Of a stretch of DNA of 38,123 nucleotides, positions 23,255 through 31,570 are shown one piece after another. Source of the DNA: RGIG464 sp045643185 (lineage in GTDB: Bacteria > Myxococcota_A > Bradymonadia > UBA4248). The translations under genes were made by a program, and so were the position numbers. Under the pieces are notes generated by a model. It did not search any database and was not told the origin of the DNA. It worked only from the letters and a program-made list of their open reading frames with translations. How positions within the stretch are numbered: the stretch's first letter is position 1; each line of letters begins with the position of its first letter. The DNA lies in NCBI GenBank assembly GCA_045643185.1, contig JAZUKH010000137.1:1-38123 (forward strand), in the 5' to 3' direction.

Positions 23255-25528
23255 TTGAGCGAATACACGGAACTTGCCCGACACGTGCGGCATGACCTGA
23301 TCAAAAATCTGGATATTCCCCAAAAAGCTGTGGCCCTTAGCGTTCCGGAGCTGCGCGTTTTGAACCATCGCCTTTTTGAGGCGCAAAGCGGTCTTTGTGC
23401 GATGGTCAGAGTCTGGTGCCCGCGCATTCGCGAATCGGCGCAGTGGCAGGCGACGTTCGAGCCGTGGCTCGCCGAAATCGAGAAGCAGGCCGCCTACCTG
23501 GAACAGAACAAAAAAGTCGTGCAGGCAGGGAACCGGCGAGCCGTGACGATCCCCGATCCGTTCATCGACGCGCTCAACGCCTTGTCGAATGCCGTACGCC
23601 AGTTCGAAGCGTGCTGCGTTCAGGCGGAGCAAAACACACTGACGAGCCGGCCGGAGCCTTTTGGCGACGATGAAATGGCCGCACTCAGCTTTATGGGGCT
23701 CGACCTGGCGATGCCAGCCAGCGAGGCAGCCGAACGCATGGTGATCGAGGATGCGTCGACCGAGGATCTGAACACATTTGTCGATGCTGACGAGCCTTCA
23801 GGCACGCCGCTCAGCCCCGAAGACACCTCAAAGATCCGGGTCTTGGTCGTTGACGACCAGCAGGTATCGATCGAACGCCTTCAGGCGCGCGAATCGCTTC
23901 AGGCGCGCTTTTCGTGGGTCACGATGTGCCATCGCGCCACGCATTGCAATGTCTGCGAACACGCCGATACGTGTACGCATCGATGCGCCCGGTCATGGAA
24001 CGCGCTGCTTCACGCACTGCGTTGGGAACGGACACACGGCGGACGCATCGACCTGCTGCTCATGGACGTGCGCTTCGACACGCTCGATCCGCACGACCTG
24101 CTTTGGATCCCCGAAAAGCCGACGCTCAATGATGAAGACCACGTCAAGGCGCTTCAAGGCTTGATCATCGCGCGCGCGCTGCGCCGCGACCCCGAATTCA
24201 GCCGTCTGCCCATCATTTTGATGACCGCACTCTCGCGCTTGCCCGACGGCGCAAATCAGCTGCTCGAAGACCTCGAAGGACTCCAGTTCGTCGATGACGA
24301 CAACAGTTTGGACGCACTCGCCGCACGCATGGACGGCGTCGTCCGTCAGCGACTCGAGATCCCCGATGAAACGCGCTTTTTCTGGGGAACCTCGCCTCGC
24401 ATGCAAGTCGTGCGTCATCAGGCCGAACTCATGAGTTTTGGACCACGCACTGTACTCATCACCGGACCAAGCGGCGCCGGTAAAAGCTATATCGTCGAAA
24501 ACGTCATTTATCCGCGAAGCGGACGACACCCACTCGTCACACTCGATCTCTCAGCCGTGCCCGAAAACCTCGTCGAATCGGAACTCTTTGGACACGTCAA
24601 AGGCGCCTTTTCGGGCGCGACCCATGACAGACCCGGTCTGATCGAAGAAGCCCGTGGCGGCATCCTCTTTCTCGATGAGATCGGCAACCTTTCGCCCGAG
24701 AATCAAAAAAAACTTTTGTTATTCTTAAATGACAAGATGCTGCGCCGCGTCGGAGCCGCCTTTTCCACGCGCCACCACGTCGACGTCAAGGTCGTCGCCG
24801 CCACACACCTCGACCTCGCCAAGGAAGTCGAAGCAGGGCGCTTCCGATTCGACCTCTACATGCGACTCGCCCCGGCCCTCGCCATCGAGCTACCAAACCT
24901 CGCTGAACGACGACAAGACCTCGGTGCCATGATCAAAATGCTCGTACTCCGCCACACACAAAGTGAAGAAGTGCGACCATTCGTCGAAGAATATGCCAAA
25001 AAATGTCACGTTCAACCCACCATCCATGTCGAATTTGGCACACAAAGCATCGAACGCCCCAAAGACGCCCTGACCCTGCGCTTTGGTCAGGCCACGCGCG
25101 AACTATTCGAGAATTACGCCTGGCCCGGAAACACCCGTGAACTCGAAAGCATCCTCGATGCGATCGTCATCAAAACCTTCTACGACGCGCGATTTGGCAA
25201 TCTGTCAGGCACCACGCTCGAGATCGATCACTATTTTGCCATGTCGCTGCTCGGTCAGATCCACGCCGATGACCTCGCGCCGGAATCCGAAACGCCAACC
25301 CCAAGTCAACACCAGATGACCTGGCCAGAAGGGCCTTTCGACGGCTTTTCAGACATGCGCGCCTCACTTGAACGCGCTTATCTGCGCAACGCGTTTGCGC
25401 ACGCCAACGGCAATATGGCCCAACTCGCCCAAAACCTCTTTGGCGACGCTTCGCCACAGACTCAGCACAAAGTCACGATTCGCTTTAACCAGCTTGGGTT
25501 GCGCCTCAGAGATCTCAGAAATCAATAG
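23255..25528 (+). CDS. Sigma-54-type AAA+ regulator with divergent receiver domain and Cys cluster
   Basis: A 757-residue transcriptional regulator. Start is TTG at 23255 with AAAAGG 8 bases upstream. Residues 1-190 are helical with no recognised family. Residues 194-360 are a receiver-like domain: IRVLVVDD (D200, D201), LLLMDVRF (likely phospho-Asp271), ILMTALS (Thr324). It carries a large insertion with five cysteines, C225-x5-C231-x2-C234-x5-C240-x3-C244, and lacks the usual conserved lysine. The AAA+ domain follows: Walker A GPSGAGKS (404-411), sigma-54-contact loop GAFSGA (450-455) instead of GAFTGA, Walker B GGILFLDE (468-475), arginine-finger region FRFDLYMRL. The C-terminus (about 704-757) is a Fis-type helix-turn-helix (NGNMAQLAQNLFG..). 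The lipoprotein gene begins 7 bases after its stop. Confidence 0.88.
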   Translation: MSEYTELARHVRHDLIKNLDIPQKAVALSVPELRVLNHRLFEAQSGLCAMVRVWCPRIRESAQWQATFEPWLAEIEKQAAYLEQNKKVVQAGNRRAVTIPDPFIDALNALSNAVRQFEACCVQAEQNTLTSRPEPFGDDEMAALSFMGLDLAMPASEAAERMVIEDASTEDLNTFVDADEPSGTPLSPEDTSKIRVLVVDDQQVSIERLQARESLQARFSWVTMCHRATHCNVCEHADTCTHRCARSWNALLHALRWERTHGGRIDLLLMDVRFDTLDPHDLLWIPEKPTLNDEDHVKALQGLIIARALRRDPEFSRLPIILMTALSRLPDGANQLLEDLEGLQFVDDDNSLDALAARMDGVVRQRLEIPDETRFFWGTSPRMQVVRHQAELMSFGPRTVLITGPSGAGKSYIVENVIYPRSGRHPLVTLDLSAVPENLVESELFGHVKGAFSGATHDRPGLIEEARGGILFLDEIGNLSPENQKKLLLFLNDKMLRRVGAAFSTRHHVDVKVVAATHLDLAKEVEAGRFRFDLYMRLAPALAIELPNLAERRQDLGAMIKMLVLRHTQSEEVRPFVEEYAKKCHVQPTIHVEFGTQSIERPKDALTLRFGQATRELFENYAWPGNTRELESILDAIVIKTFYDARFGNLSGTTLEIDHYFAMSLLGQIHADDLAPESETPTPSQHQMTWPEGPFDGFSDMRASLERAYLRNAFAHANGNMAQLAQNLFGDASPQTQHKVTIRFNQLGLRLRDLRNQ

Positions 25529-25535
25529 GATAAAC

Positions 25536-26306
25536 ATGAAATACACGCATCACATCGCGCTCTGGCTACTTTCGCTCACCTTGGGCGCCATGACTCTGAC
25601 TGGCTGCGACATCGTCGTTCCCCCTGATCGCCCCCTCGAAGAAAAACTCCTGCTGCCCACCGACTACGTCTTCAAAACCATCGATTACCTGGCCTACGAA
25701 TTCATCGGCGTGACCCGCGTCGACTGCCCCAAAGTGGCGTCCGCCTTTTCAGGCACCGGACGCTGTCTGCCAGCCAAGTCCCCCAAAGGCGCTACCTACG
25801 TCTGTCCGCTCGCTGCGCCATTTGACAAACTCGAGATGGGCTGCCTGACCACGGATGAAGTGCCCGCCGTCTACCTGCGCATCACCTGGAACGCCGACGC
25901 TAAAAACATCGCGTTTCCTCAAAGCTTTGGTGCCTGCCAGCCCAGTTTTGTCGGCCCCGCTGCCGGTCAGCCTGAACGATACCCCACCGATCCCGGTCAC
26001 AAAGTCTGTCTGTTTGAAGGCAGCGAGACCATGATCGGAGGCCGTCTCAGCGCCAACGACGACACCGCACGCCCCATCGGTATGTACCTCGACCTCGCGC
26101 AAACCGATCTGACCCCAGACACCGTTAAGGCGCCGTTCCACGGCCCCGTCGAACTCGTTATGGATGCCCGCTACTTCGAGCCGGAAGATCGCGAAAAAGC
26201 TTACCAAACCATGTTCAAAATGCTCGACGTCTACCGCGATCCGTCCACGAAAGCTGATCTGACCCAGCCACCCGCCCAAGCCACAAACAACGAGGAGAAG
26301 CCTTAA
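25536..26306 (+). CDS. Lipoprotein of unknown function, coupled to the sigma-54 activator
   Basis: A 256-residue lipoprotein, MKYTHHIALWLLSLTLGAMTLTGC with lipidated Cys24. AGGA precedes the ATG by 5 bases and the gap to the activator's stop is 7 bases, so the two are one operon. Several cysteines (DCPKVASAFSGTGRC, YVCPLAAPFDKLEMGC, later single Cys) suggest disulfides. It has a regular globular composition (TYVCPLAAPFDKLEMGCLTTDEVPAVYLRITW, PVELVMDARYF) and a low-complexity Pro/Ala/Asn tail. I do not recognise the family. Context suggests an envelope sensor or target of the activator, which is inference. Confidence 0.7.
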   Translation: MKYTHHIALWLLSLTLGAMTLTGCDIVVPPDRPLEEKLLLPTDYVFKTIDYLAYEFIGVTRVDCPKVASAFSGTGRCLPAKSPKGATYVCPLAAPFDKLEMGCLTTDEVPAVYLRITWNADAKNIAFPQSFGACQPSFVGPAAGQPERYPTDPGHKVCLFEGSETMIGGRLSANDDTARPIGMYLDLAQTDLTPDTVKAPFHGPVELVMDARYFEPEDREKAYQTMFKMLDVYRDPSTKADLTQPPAQATNNEEKP

Positions 26307-26336
26307 CGCGGTCAAGCAGGTGAGCGCAGACGACCA

Positions 26337-26392
26337 GGTCAGAGACGAAGGATGGTGGACGGTAGAGACGCGCAGACCGGTTCAGAAACTCG
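26337..26392. repeat. Degenerate GTAGAGAC repeat unit
   Basis: GTAGAGACGC.CAGACCGGTTC at about 26351-26373 is a weak match to the units at 44-101 and 6790-6911. It is flanked by TCAGAG (26339) and CTCTGA (about 26398) that could pair. It marks the boundary between the high-GC segment and the AT-rich polysaccharide island. Confidence 0.35.
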
Positions 26393-26414
26393 TTGCAGCT
26401 CTGACACCATCTGC

Positions 26415-27846
26415 CTAATTGCCGTAATCACGAATTTCACCAACTTCAACCGTGTTTATGCCGCAATTAGACTCTGTCACATCACCGGATTTTAAACATA
26501 AACCGTCTGCTTGCGGGCAATTCCAGTCATCTTCGATCAATTTACAGTCAGCTGAACAACCGTCATTATTGGCGGTGTTTGCGTCATCGCAAATTTCTCC
26601 GGCCACGACATTGCTATTAGCGCAAACAGAATCTCCAGTTTGACCTGAACTACTCGGCGTCATTACTTGATCAATCGGATCCGAACCGCTATTTTCAAAT
26701 AGTGTATTATCATGGGAAACCTCCTTATGTGATACATAATCAAACAATAATTTATAATTGCTCAGGGCATAGTCAATAGCATTGTTTGAAATAAAAACGA
26801 CAGGAAAAACAAACATCAATATTGTAGTCAAAGTTGCCATTTTTCCGCTTATGTTCTTCCCATGAAGCAGATCAGCGCCGGTGTTTAAGATCGCATTAGT
26901 GAACTTTGCAACAAATCGATTGCCTAAAAACAAACACATGAGAAATGATGCGATTAGCGAAACCAGAATGATCATATACTCATCATTTTTGTGGGACAGA
27001 AGTGACTCATTATTTAATACATATCGACTAAACCAGCTACAAAATACAATATGGTACAGAAAGATAAATAGAGAATACTTACCAAACGCAGTCAAACAGG
27101 GAATTTTTCTATCTGGCATTAACAATATCAAAGAGAATGTCGCAAGTGAGGAAACCGCATACAATCCTATTCTTGCCATATACGCATTATGCAAATTCGT
27201 GTATGGATAATACGTTAAATCACTGCGCGAATAATTGAAAGTTGAATGGAGATAATAGCCAGCAACAGCTGCAATACAAACACTGAGAAGGCCAACAAGA
27301 ATCGTTCGGACAGACTTTTTGCGCACCCACTTTTCGACAAAGGATTCAGGCATCAAATAGCCAACCATATAAAATGGAAAAAACGAAATAATCCTGCTTA
27401 CACCAAGTGTATTATTAATTTGGGGATAATAAACCAGCCAGAAGTCCCAAACCAGCCAGAATGGGAACTATATATTTACATTTAGCAAGAATATGTGTCA
27501 ATAAACGCCAGACGATGAGAGCCAGAATGTACCAGGTCGGCGACCAAGGTGTAAAAATTGAATAGTTCGAAAAGATGACACCATTCAAGCCATTAATAAT
27601 GACGTATGCCGAAAACAATTTTAATATAGCTTCCTCACTCTGTGCATGCTTGCTTTTTCCAAAATAACCAGACACAAACACAAAAGCTGGCATATGGAAC
27701 ATATAAATGCCATTCCAAACAGCATTGACTGTTTTTATCGTCTGTATATCATTGAAGAGGTGAGCAAACACCACAAGAAAGATCAAAAAACCTTTCAGGT
27801 TATCCCAGAGTATAATTCGTTCTTTGGTTTGCATTGTATCTGTCAT
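26415..27846 (-). pseudogene. Frameshifted acyltransferase-3 family membrane protein with DUF4215 tail
   Basis: Two frames make one protein of about 475 residues. The first (27846 to 27415) starts MTDTMQTKERIILWDNLKGFLIFLVVFAHLF, the N-terminus of acyltransferase-3/fucose-O-acetylase-like enzymes, and stops after GLLAGLLSPN. The second frame continues INNTLGVSRIISFFPFYMVGYLMPESFVEKW, exactly the next family segment, down to 26415. The switch falls at a run of four G on the plus strand (27422-27425), so one extra base or a +1 slip at CCCC explains it. The family O-acylates glycans in the inner membrane. Uniquely, the C-terminal 75 residues are a DUF4215 repeat (VVAGEICDDANTANNDGCSADC...NCPQADGLC) and the start of a second, in which GEIRDYGN replaces GEICDDGN and the frame stops. 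Programmed frameshift, sequencing error or decay remain possible. Confidence 0.75.
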
Positions 27847-28029
27847 ATATCATTCCAAATCAAAATGCGGTCCAATTATTATCCTGTTCTATTGAATTAA
27901 TTTCATTTTCAGGCAGGGGATTGTTGAGCGTTTATGGCTATATATATTAGGCTTAAGATGCGAATAGCTTAATAACGACTGACGGAATGCCAAATAGCTT
28001 TTACTTTACAGAGATTTACGGAGATCATT

Positions 28030-28365
28030 TTAATCCCTTATCTCTGTATTGGTATGGAATTTCGGTAAGTACCTTGATTGGTATTTTAAACACCATTCGC
28101 AACACCATCCATTATAAACCAATCCTTTTCCGTCAGCGAGATGTCGCGCCATAACATAAGAATGATAGGCATCATCCGTCGTCCATGATTGCCAAAACAC
28201 AATGAATGCAAACAGAAATACCAAGAAAATTCGAAGTGCAACAAAATGATTCTTGGAAAATTGTTCCCCTCTCTGAGTAATTGAATACTTTTGATCCAGC
28301 TCAACGAGCTTCACTTTGATTGTGTACCAAGAAACATCTTGCGTTAATAATTCTTTGATATTCAT
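28030..28365 (-). pseudogene. N-terminal remnant of a GT-C-like membrane glycosyltransferase
   Basis: The 111 codons begin with a 45-residue cytoplasmic segment and one membrane helix (VALRIFLVFLFAFIVFW). They then read TDDAYHSYVMARHLADGKGLVYNG, the first periplasmic loop of a class of polyprenyl-linked glycosyltransferases (DDAYIS.RYA.NLaeG.GLVYN). After that point the sequence becomes Cys/Trp-rich nonsense and stops. A neighbouring frame reads DGVANGV* at the same place, indicating a frameshift. The rest of the gene (normally 400-500 residues) is missing and the 180 bases downstream hold nothing I recognise. It appears to be a decayed member of the polysaccharide island. Confidence 0.6.
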
Positions 28366-28388
28366 GATAGCCCTAGTTTCAGATTATC

Positions 28389-28982
28389 TCACCACAGATC
28401 ACGGCCACTCAGTCTTGCTCCGATGCCTCCACCTGGATGATTAAGCTTGAAGTCGTCGAGTGTCACGCCAAGACGCTTACCAATTTCAATGGCAATCCCT
28501 TGAAGAACGATCAAATACACCGTTGTGGAATTGTTAGGAACGATGTCCCACTCGTCACCTTCATTTTGGAGCTCAATGATCAGTCGCTTATCGACAAATT
28601 CCGCAGATTTACACGCTTGCGCAAACGTCATGAGCCAGGTGTTGGTGGGACGCATTTTTAAATGCTTAGCCAGCATAACGGTTTCGTAAGTGTTGCCACC
28701 TTTTGATAGTAGAATCACTAAGTCTTGTTTGGATACCATGCCAAGATCACCATGAACAGCCGTATTCGTATGAAGAAAGCGAGCGTCTATTCCAAGTGAA
28801 TTTAAAGTTCCGACAAATTTTTCACAGATCGGGACATTTTTTCCCAAACCGCTGGCAATAATCTTACCGCCATTTTGTAATGTGCAAATACATTCGTTGA
28901 TCAATTGTTCGTATTCTCTTTCAGGAATGGACTGAATCGAATTACGAATGACATCAAGGACACTTTCGAAATACGAAATCAT
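28389..28982 (-). CDS. SIS-domain sugar-phosphate isomerase-like protein
   Basis: A single SIS domain of 197 residues: IIASGLGKNVPICEKF (phosphate-binding N-terminal strand-turn-helix), an AVHGDLGMVSKQDLVILLSKGGNTYETV segment and a C-terminal LNHPGGGIGARLSG. The last resembles the HPGGxLGRRL of KdsD/GutQ arabinose-5-phosphate isomerases, but the CBS domains of those enzymes are absent. The usual S-x-S-G phosphate loop reads LSKGGNT here. It probably interconverts a ketose and aldose phosphate, or binds one. Its start overlaps the stop of the nucleotidyltransferase-kinase gene by ATGA, so the two products are likely made together for one pathway. Confidence 0.8.
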   Translation of the reverse strand: MISYFESVLDVIRNSIQSIPEREYEQLINECICTLQNGGKIIASGLGKNVPICEKFVGTLNSLGIDARFLHTNTAVHGDLGMVSKQDLVILLSKGGNTYETVMLAKHLKMRPTNTWLMTFAQACKSAEFVDKRLIIELQNEGDEWDIVPNNSTTVYLIVLQGIAIEIGKRLGVTLDDFKLNHPGGGIGARLSGRDLW

Positions 28983-30487
28983 AATACCTCCTCAAGATAC
29001 CAAAGACCATTGTAAAATGCACCACAAACGGAGTCATAATCCTGCCAAGCATAAGTAGTGAGGGATAACCAGATCACGGCATGAAGCAGTTGAATCTCAT
29101 ATCGGTCAGCGCCAGTGAGTTGGAAAAAGTCATCCTTCAGATTTTCCCAGCCATTTGAGGCGATCGAAATCTGAACATCGTTTTCCCCGATATTCAATCG
29201 GAAGTCTTTGAGATTAAAACGGTCATAATTGCCAACAATGGAATAATATAGCTTTGCCCAGTCATATCGCGCATCACCATAAATTTTTGTGAATCCAAAA
29301 TACCCTCTTGGATCAATAAGAACCGGCTCGCCCGTATCACGCAACATAAGGTTAGAGAAAGTGCAATCGCCGTGAATAAAGCTAAATTGTTCACATTTCA
29401 GTTGATCAAGTCTTTTTTCCAACTCGTCAAAATAGAAATAAACATTGCGGCACGCTCGTCCATTCACTCGAATAACCTGATCATTGCTGAACGGCAGCAT
29501 ATCGCGAATGACTGATAATCGAGCAACCGTCTTGCGAAAATAAGCCTCATGCATGCTAAAATGATCCGTAGGCACATGGGCAGATGCATGAAGCTGCGTG
29601 AGCGCAGAAACGAGACTTTCCAACACTCGCTTTTTTTCGACTGGATCTAAATTGCATTCATAAATATTTTTTCCTTGAATCCACTCCATTTTTAGTGGAT
29701 CTGTTGAATATATTTTAGGAAGGATCGGCAAATTCAAAGCCCTTGCTTTTTCGTACCATGCACACTCATCTGCAGCAAGTTTACGGCCCTGTTCATCGAT
29801 GGGCAATTTGGTCAAAATGCCATTTTCAACAGTGATGCGATTGAATGGTCGACATTTTTCTTTGGGAAGCGCTTCATATTCAGAGAGAAGACCAAATTCG
29901 CGCGATCCAGCAATGCTGAATTCATTAAAATGTAAATTGTTTTCAGCCATCCAACGAACCAGTTCACCGCTCTCTGGGATGGCGCAAAGGGCTGTCTTGT
30001 TTCGAAACAGAAAGAAGCCGGCGACACCATGCTCCGTCGATCTTTCCTCAGCAAAGGCACCGTTTTTATATTGCCATCGACATGAAAATGTACCGGAAAT
30101 TCCGATATAATCTTCGGTCGGTACATGAGTATCTGTTGCATAATCATCGGGCAATTTTAGTGTTGGAGGCAAAATAAGGTCAGACCAAACTAACATGAAA
30201 GGCTCATCCGATGGAATGAGTTCCAGGGCTTGCTTGACACCAGATGCCGTTTTTGTGCCTTTGGCTTCTACGATACGATATTTTACATGCGCAAAAGCAT
30301 TTAGATACTTTTTCAACACATCCTTTTTGTAATCCGCAATAATAATAAATCTTTTATCAGGAAACATACGGAATAGATGAAAAAGCATGGGAAGATTTTC
30401 GACAGGAACGAGGGCTTTAGGTTTGTTCTTGGTCAAATACTCAAGTCGAGTTCCTTTTCCACCAGCCTGCACAATGATGTATTTCAT
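28979..30487 (-). CDS. Nucleotidyltransferase-kinase fusion (LicC/LicA-like order)
   Basis: A two-domain cytoplasmic enzyme of 502 residues. Residues 1-225 are a sugar-nucleotide/LicC-type nucleotidyltransferase: VQAGGKGTRLEYLTKNKPKALVPV (8-29) and the metal site in VWSDLIL (D103). Residues about 240-502 are an aminoglycoside-phosphotransferase/choline-kinase-fold kinase: MEWIQGK, catalytic HGDCTFSN (372-379), metal-binding IDPRG (391-395), then YGDARYDWAKLYYS. One polypeptide could therefore phosphorylate a small molecule and activate it with NTP. The domain order matches the LicC-LicA fusion known in some spirochaetes (CDP-choline synthesis). The SIS and HAD neighbours would instead fit a heptose-like activated-sugar route. 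Substrate unproven. Confidence 0.82.
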   Translation of the reverse strand: MKYIIVQAGGKGTRLEYLTKNKPKALVPVENLPMLFHLFRMFPDKRFIIIADYKKDVLKKYLNAFAHVKYRIVEAKGTKTASGVKQALELIPSDEPFMLVWSDLILPPTLKLPDDYATDTHVPTEDYIGISGTFSCRWQYKNGAFAEERSTEHGVAGFFLFRNKTALCAIPESGELVRWMAENNLHFNEFSIAGSREFGLLSEYEALPKEKCRPFNRITVENGILTKLPIDEQGRKLAADECAWYEKARALNLPILPKIYSTDPLKMEWIQGKNIYECNLDPVEKKRVLESLVSALTQLHASAHVPTDHFSMHEAYFRKTVARLSVIRDMLPFSNDQVIRVNGRACRNVYFYFDELEKRLDQLKCEQFSFIHGDCTFSNLMLRDTGEPVLIDPRGYFGFTKIYGDARYDWAKLYYSIVGNYDRFNLKDFRLNIGENDVQISIASNGWENLKDDFFQLTGADRYEIQLLHAVIWLSLTTYAWQDYDSVCGAFYNGLWYLEEVL

Positions 30488-30493
30488 AAGGCA

Positions 30494-30922
30494 CTACACC
30501 TCCTCGCTGTTATGATCACATTTTTTAAAGACGACAAATTTACTGAGAATGTAATTGCCGACAATGACAATAATATTAGAAATCACCTTCCATAAAGCCG
30601 CATTCAGGGACATGCAATCGACCGTAACAAACATGATCAAAAGGTCAACGAGTCCCGTACCGAGCCTTGCAAGACAAAATTTGCATAGTTCAGCCAAAAC
30701 GACGGTTTTGCTCATATTTTTACTTTCAAAAACGAATAATTTATTCGCAAAAAATGCGAATACAACACTGACGATCCATGCACACACATTACTGGGAACA
30801 TTTTGTATTTTTAATACATCATACAACAAAAGATAAACACCAATATTGATGGCCGTAGACATACATCCGACAACACCATAGATGATAATTGATTTGAACT
30901 TTTTGAATAAGTTTAAAATCAT
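30494..30922 (-). CDS. GtrA family membrane protein
   Basis: A 142-residue, four-helix membrane protein of the GtrA/PF04138 type: KSIIIYGVVGCMSTAINIGVYLLLYDVL, then AWIVSVVFAFFANKLFVF (the conserved NxxxVF after helix 2), then two more helices ending in SNIIVIVGNYILSKFVVF. GtrA proteins are thought to flip polyprenyl-phosphate-linked sugars or modulate partner glycosyltransferases. The ATG at 30922 is chosen because GGAG lies 7 bases upstream; GTG/ATG codons at 30937/30934 in frame overlap the HAD gene. It stands in the same operon as a family 2 glycosyltransferase, the usual partner. Confidence 0.85.
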   Translation of the reverse strand: MILNLFKKFKSIIIYGVVGCMSTAINIGVYLLLYDVLKIQNVPSNVCAWIVSVVFAFFANKLFVFESKNMSKTVVLAELCKFCLARLGTGLVDLLIMFVTVDCMSLNAALWKVISNIIVIVGNYILSKFVVFKKCDHNSEEV

Positions 30923-30933
30923 CTTATTCTCCA

Positions 30934-31305
30934 TCACAGAGATTCATCAATGTGAATATCTAGATCCTGCAAACCTTCATTTCGCTCTCGACGAATAGAA
31001 ATGGACATTGGTAGACCAGACGGTTTATCATCATTGATCAAAATCCTTTCTCCCATCGGCATATCAAATATTATTTTGTTATATCGTATTTTGTTGTCTC
31101 TGAGAAATTTTTCAGTATTATACTTTTCGTCACTGGTTCTAGAGGTAAGGATCAAAATAAAATCACGCTCTGGAATTTGTTTCCAAAATTCGAGAACGCC
31201 AGGAAGCAGAATATCCCCTCCATGCTTATACCCATTGTGTTCAACAATGGTTCCGTCGAGGTCAAATATCCACGTTTTGGGGAGTGTCGACATGACCAGC
31301 TGCAT
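30934..31305 (-). CDS. HAD-superfamily small phosphatase
   Basis: A 123-residue HAD-type hydrolase: WIFDLDGTIVEHNGY (nucleophile Asp15, acid Asp17), ILILTSRTSDEKY (motif II, Thr/Ser), YNKIIFDMPMGERILINDDKP (motif III Lys and motif IV Asp-Asp). No sizeable cap domain is present, as in GmhB-type or phosphosugar/phosphoglycerol phosphatases of capsule loci. Start at 31305 is favoured by AAGGA 8 bases upstream; an in-frame ATG at 31332 overlaps the preceding gene. It probably removes a phosphate during synthesis of the activated sugar or alcohol made by the operon's other enzymes. Confidence 0.78.
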   Translation of the reverse strand: MQLVMSTLPKTWIFDLDGTIVEHNGYKHGGDILLPGVLEFWKQIPERDFILILTSRTSDEKYNTEKFLRDNKIRYNKIIFDMPMGERILINDDKPSGLPMSISIRRERNEGLQDLDIHIDESL

Positions 31306-31309
31306 ACGA

Positions 31310-31570
31310 TCAATCCTTGTATTGTTTATCATTGTACATCTTCAGCTGACGATAGACTTTCAATTTCTTTTTACCTGCAAGGACGTCGTCCATCAGATTT
31401 TGTAGTTCTTCCGACAGATCCTTTCGTTGAACATTCAGAATCGCCAATTTATCCATGCAATTACGGATAAATACCTCATCGACATCACTGCGTTGCAGCT
31501 GTTCCTTCATGTGGTAGATCTTCAATTCGTTAATTGACAGTTTGTCGATTAAACTTCCAATGGTTTCCAT
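31310..31570 (-). CDS. Small helical DUF4254-like partner protein
   Basis: An 86-residue helical protein: METIGSLIDKLSINELKIYHMKEQLQR...MDKLAILNVQRKDLSEELQNLMDDVLAGKK. The pattern (L.IxxLKIxHMxEQ then K...LN.QR.dL..E...) parallels the DUF4254-type protein encoded just upstream, so the two look like diverged paralogs or partners. Its ATG overlaps the upstream gene's stop by one base (TAATG). Small proteins like these recur in polysaccharide operons; function is unknown. Confidence 0.65.
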   Translation of the reverse strand: METIGSLIDKLSINELKIYHMKEQLQRSDVDEVFIRNCMDKLAILNVQRKDLSEELQNLMDDVLAGKKKLKVYRQLKMYNDKQYKD

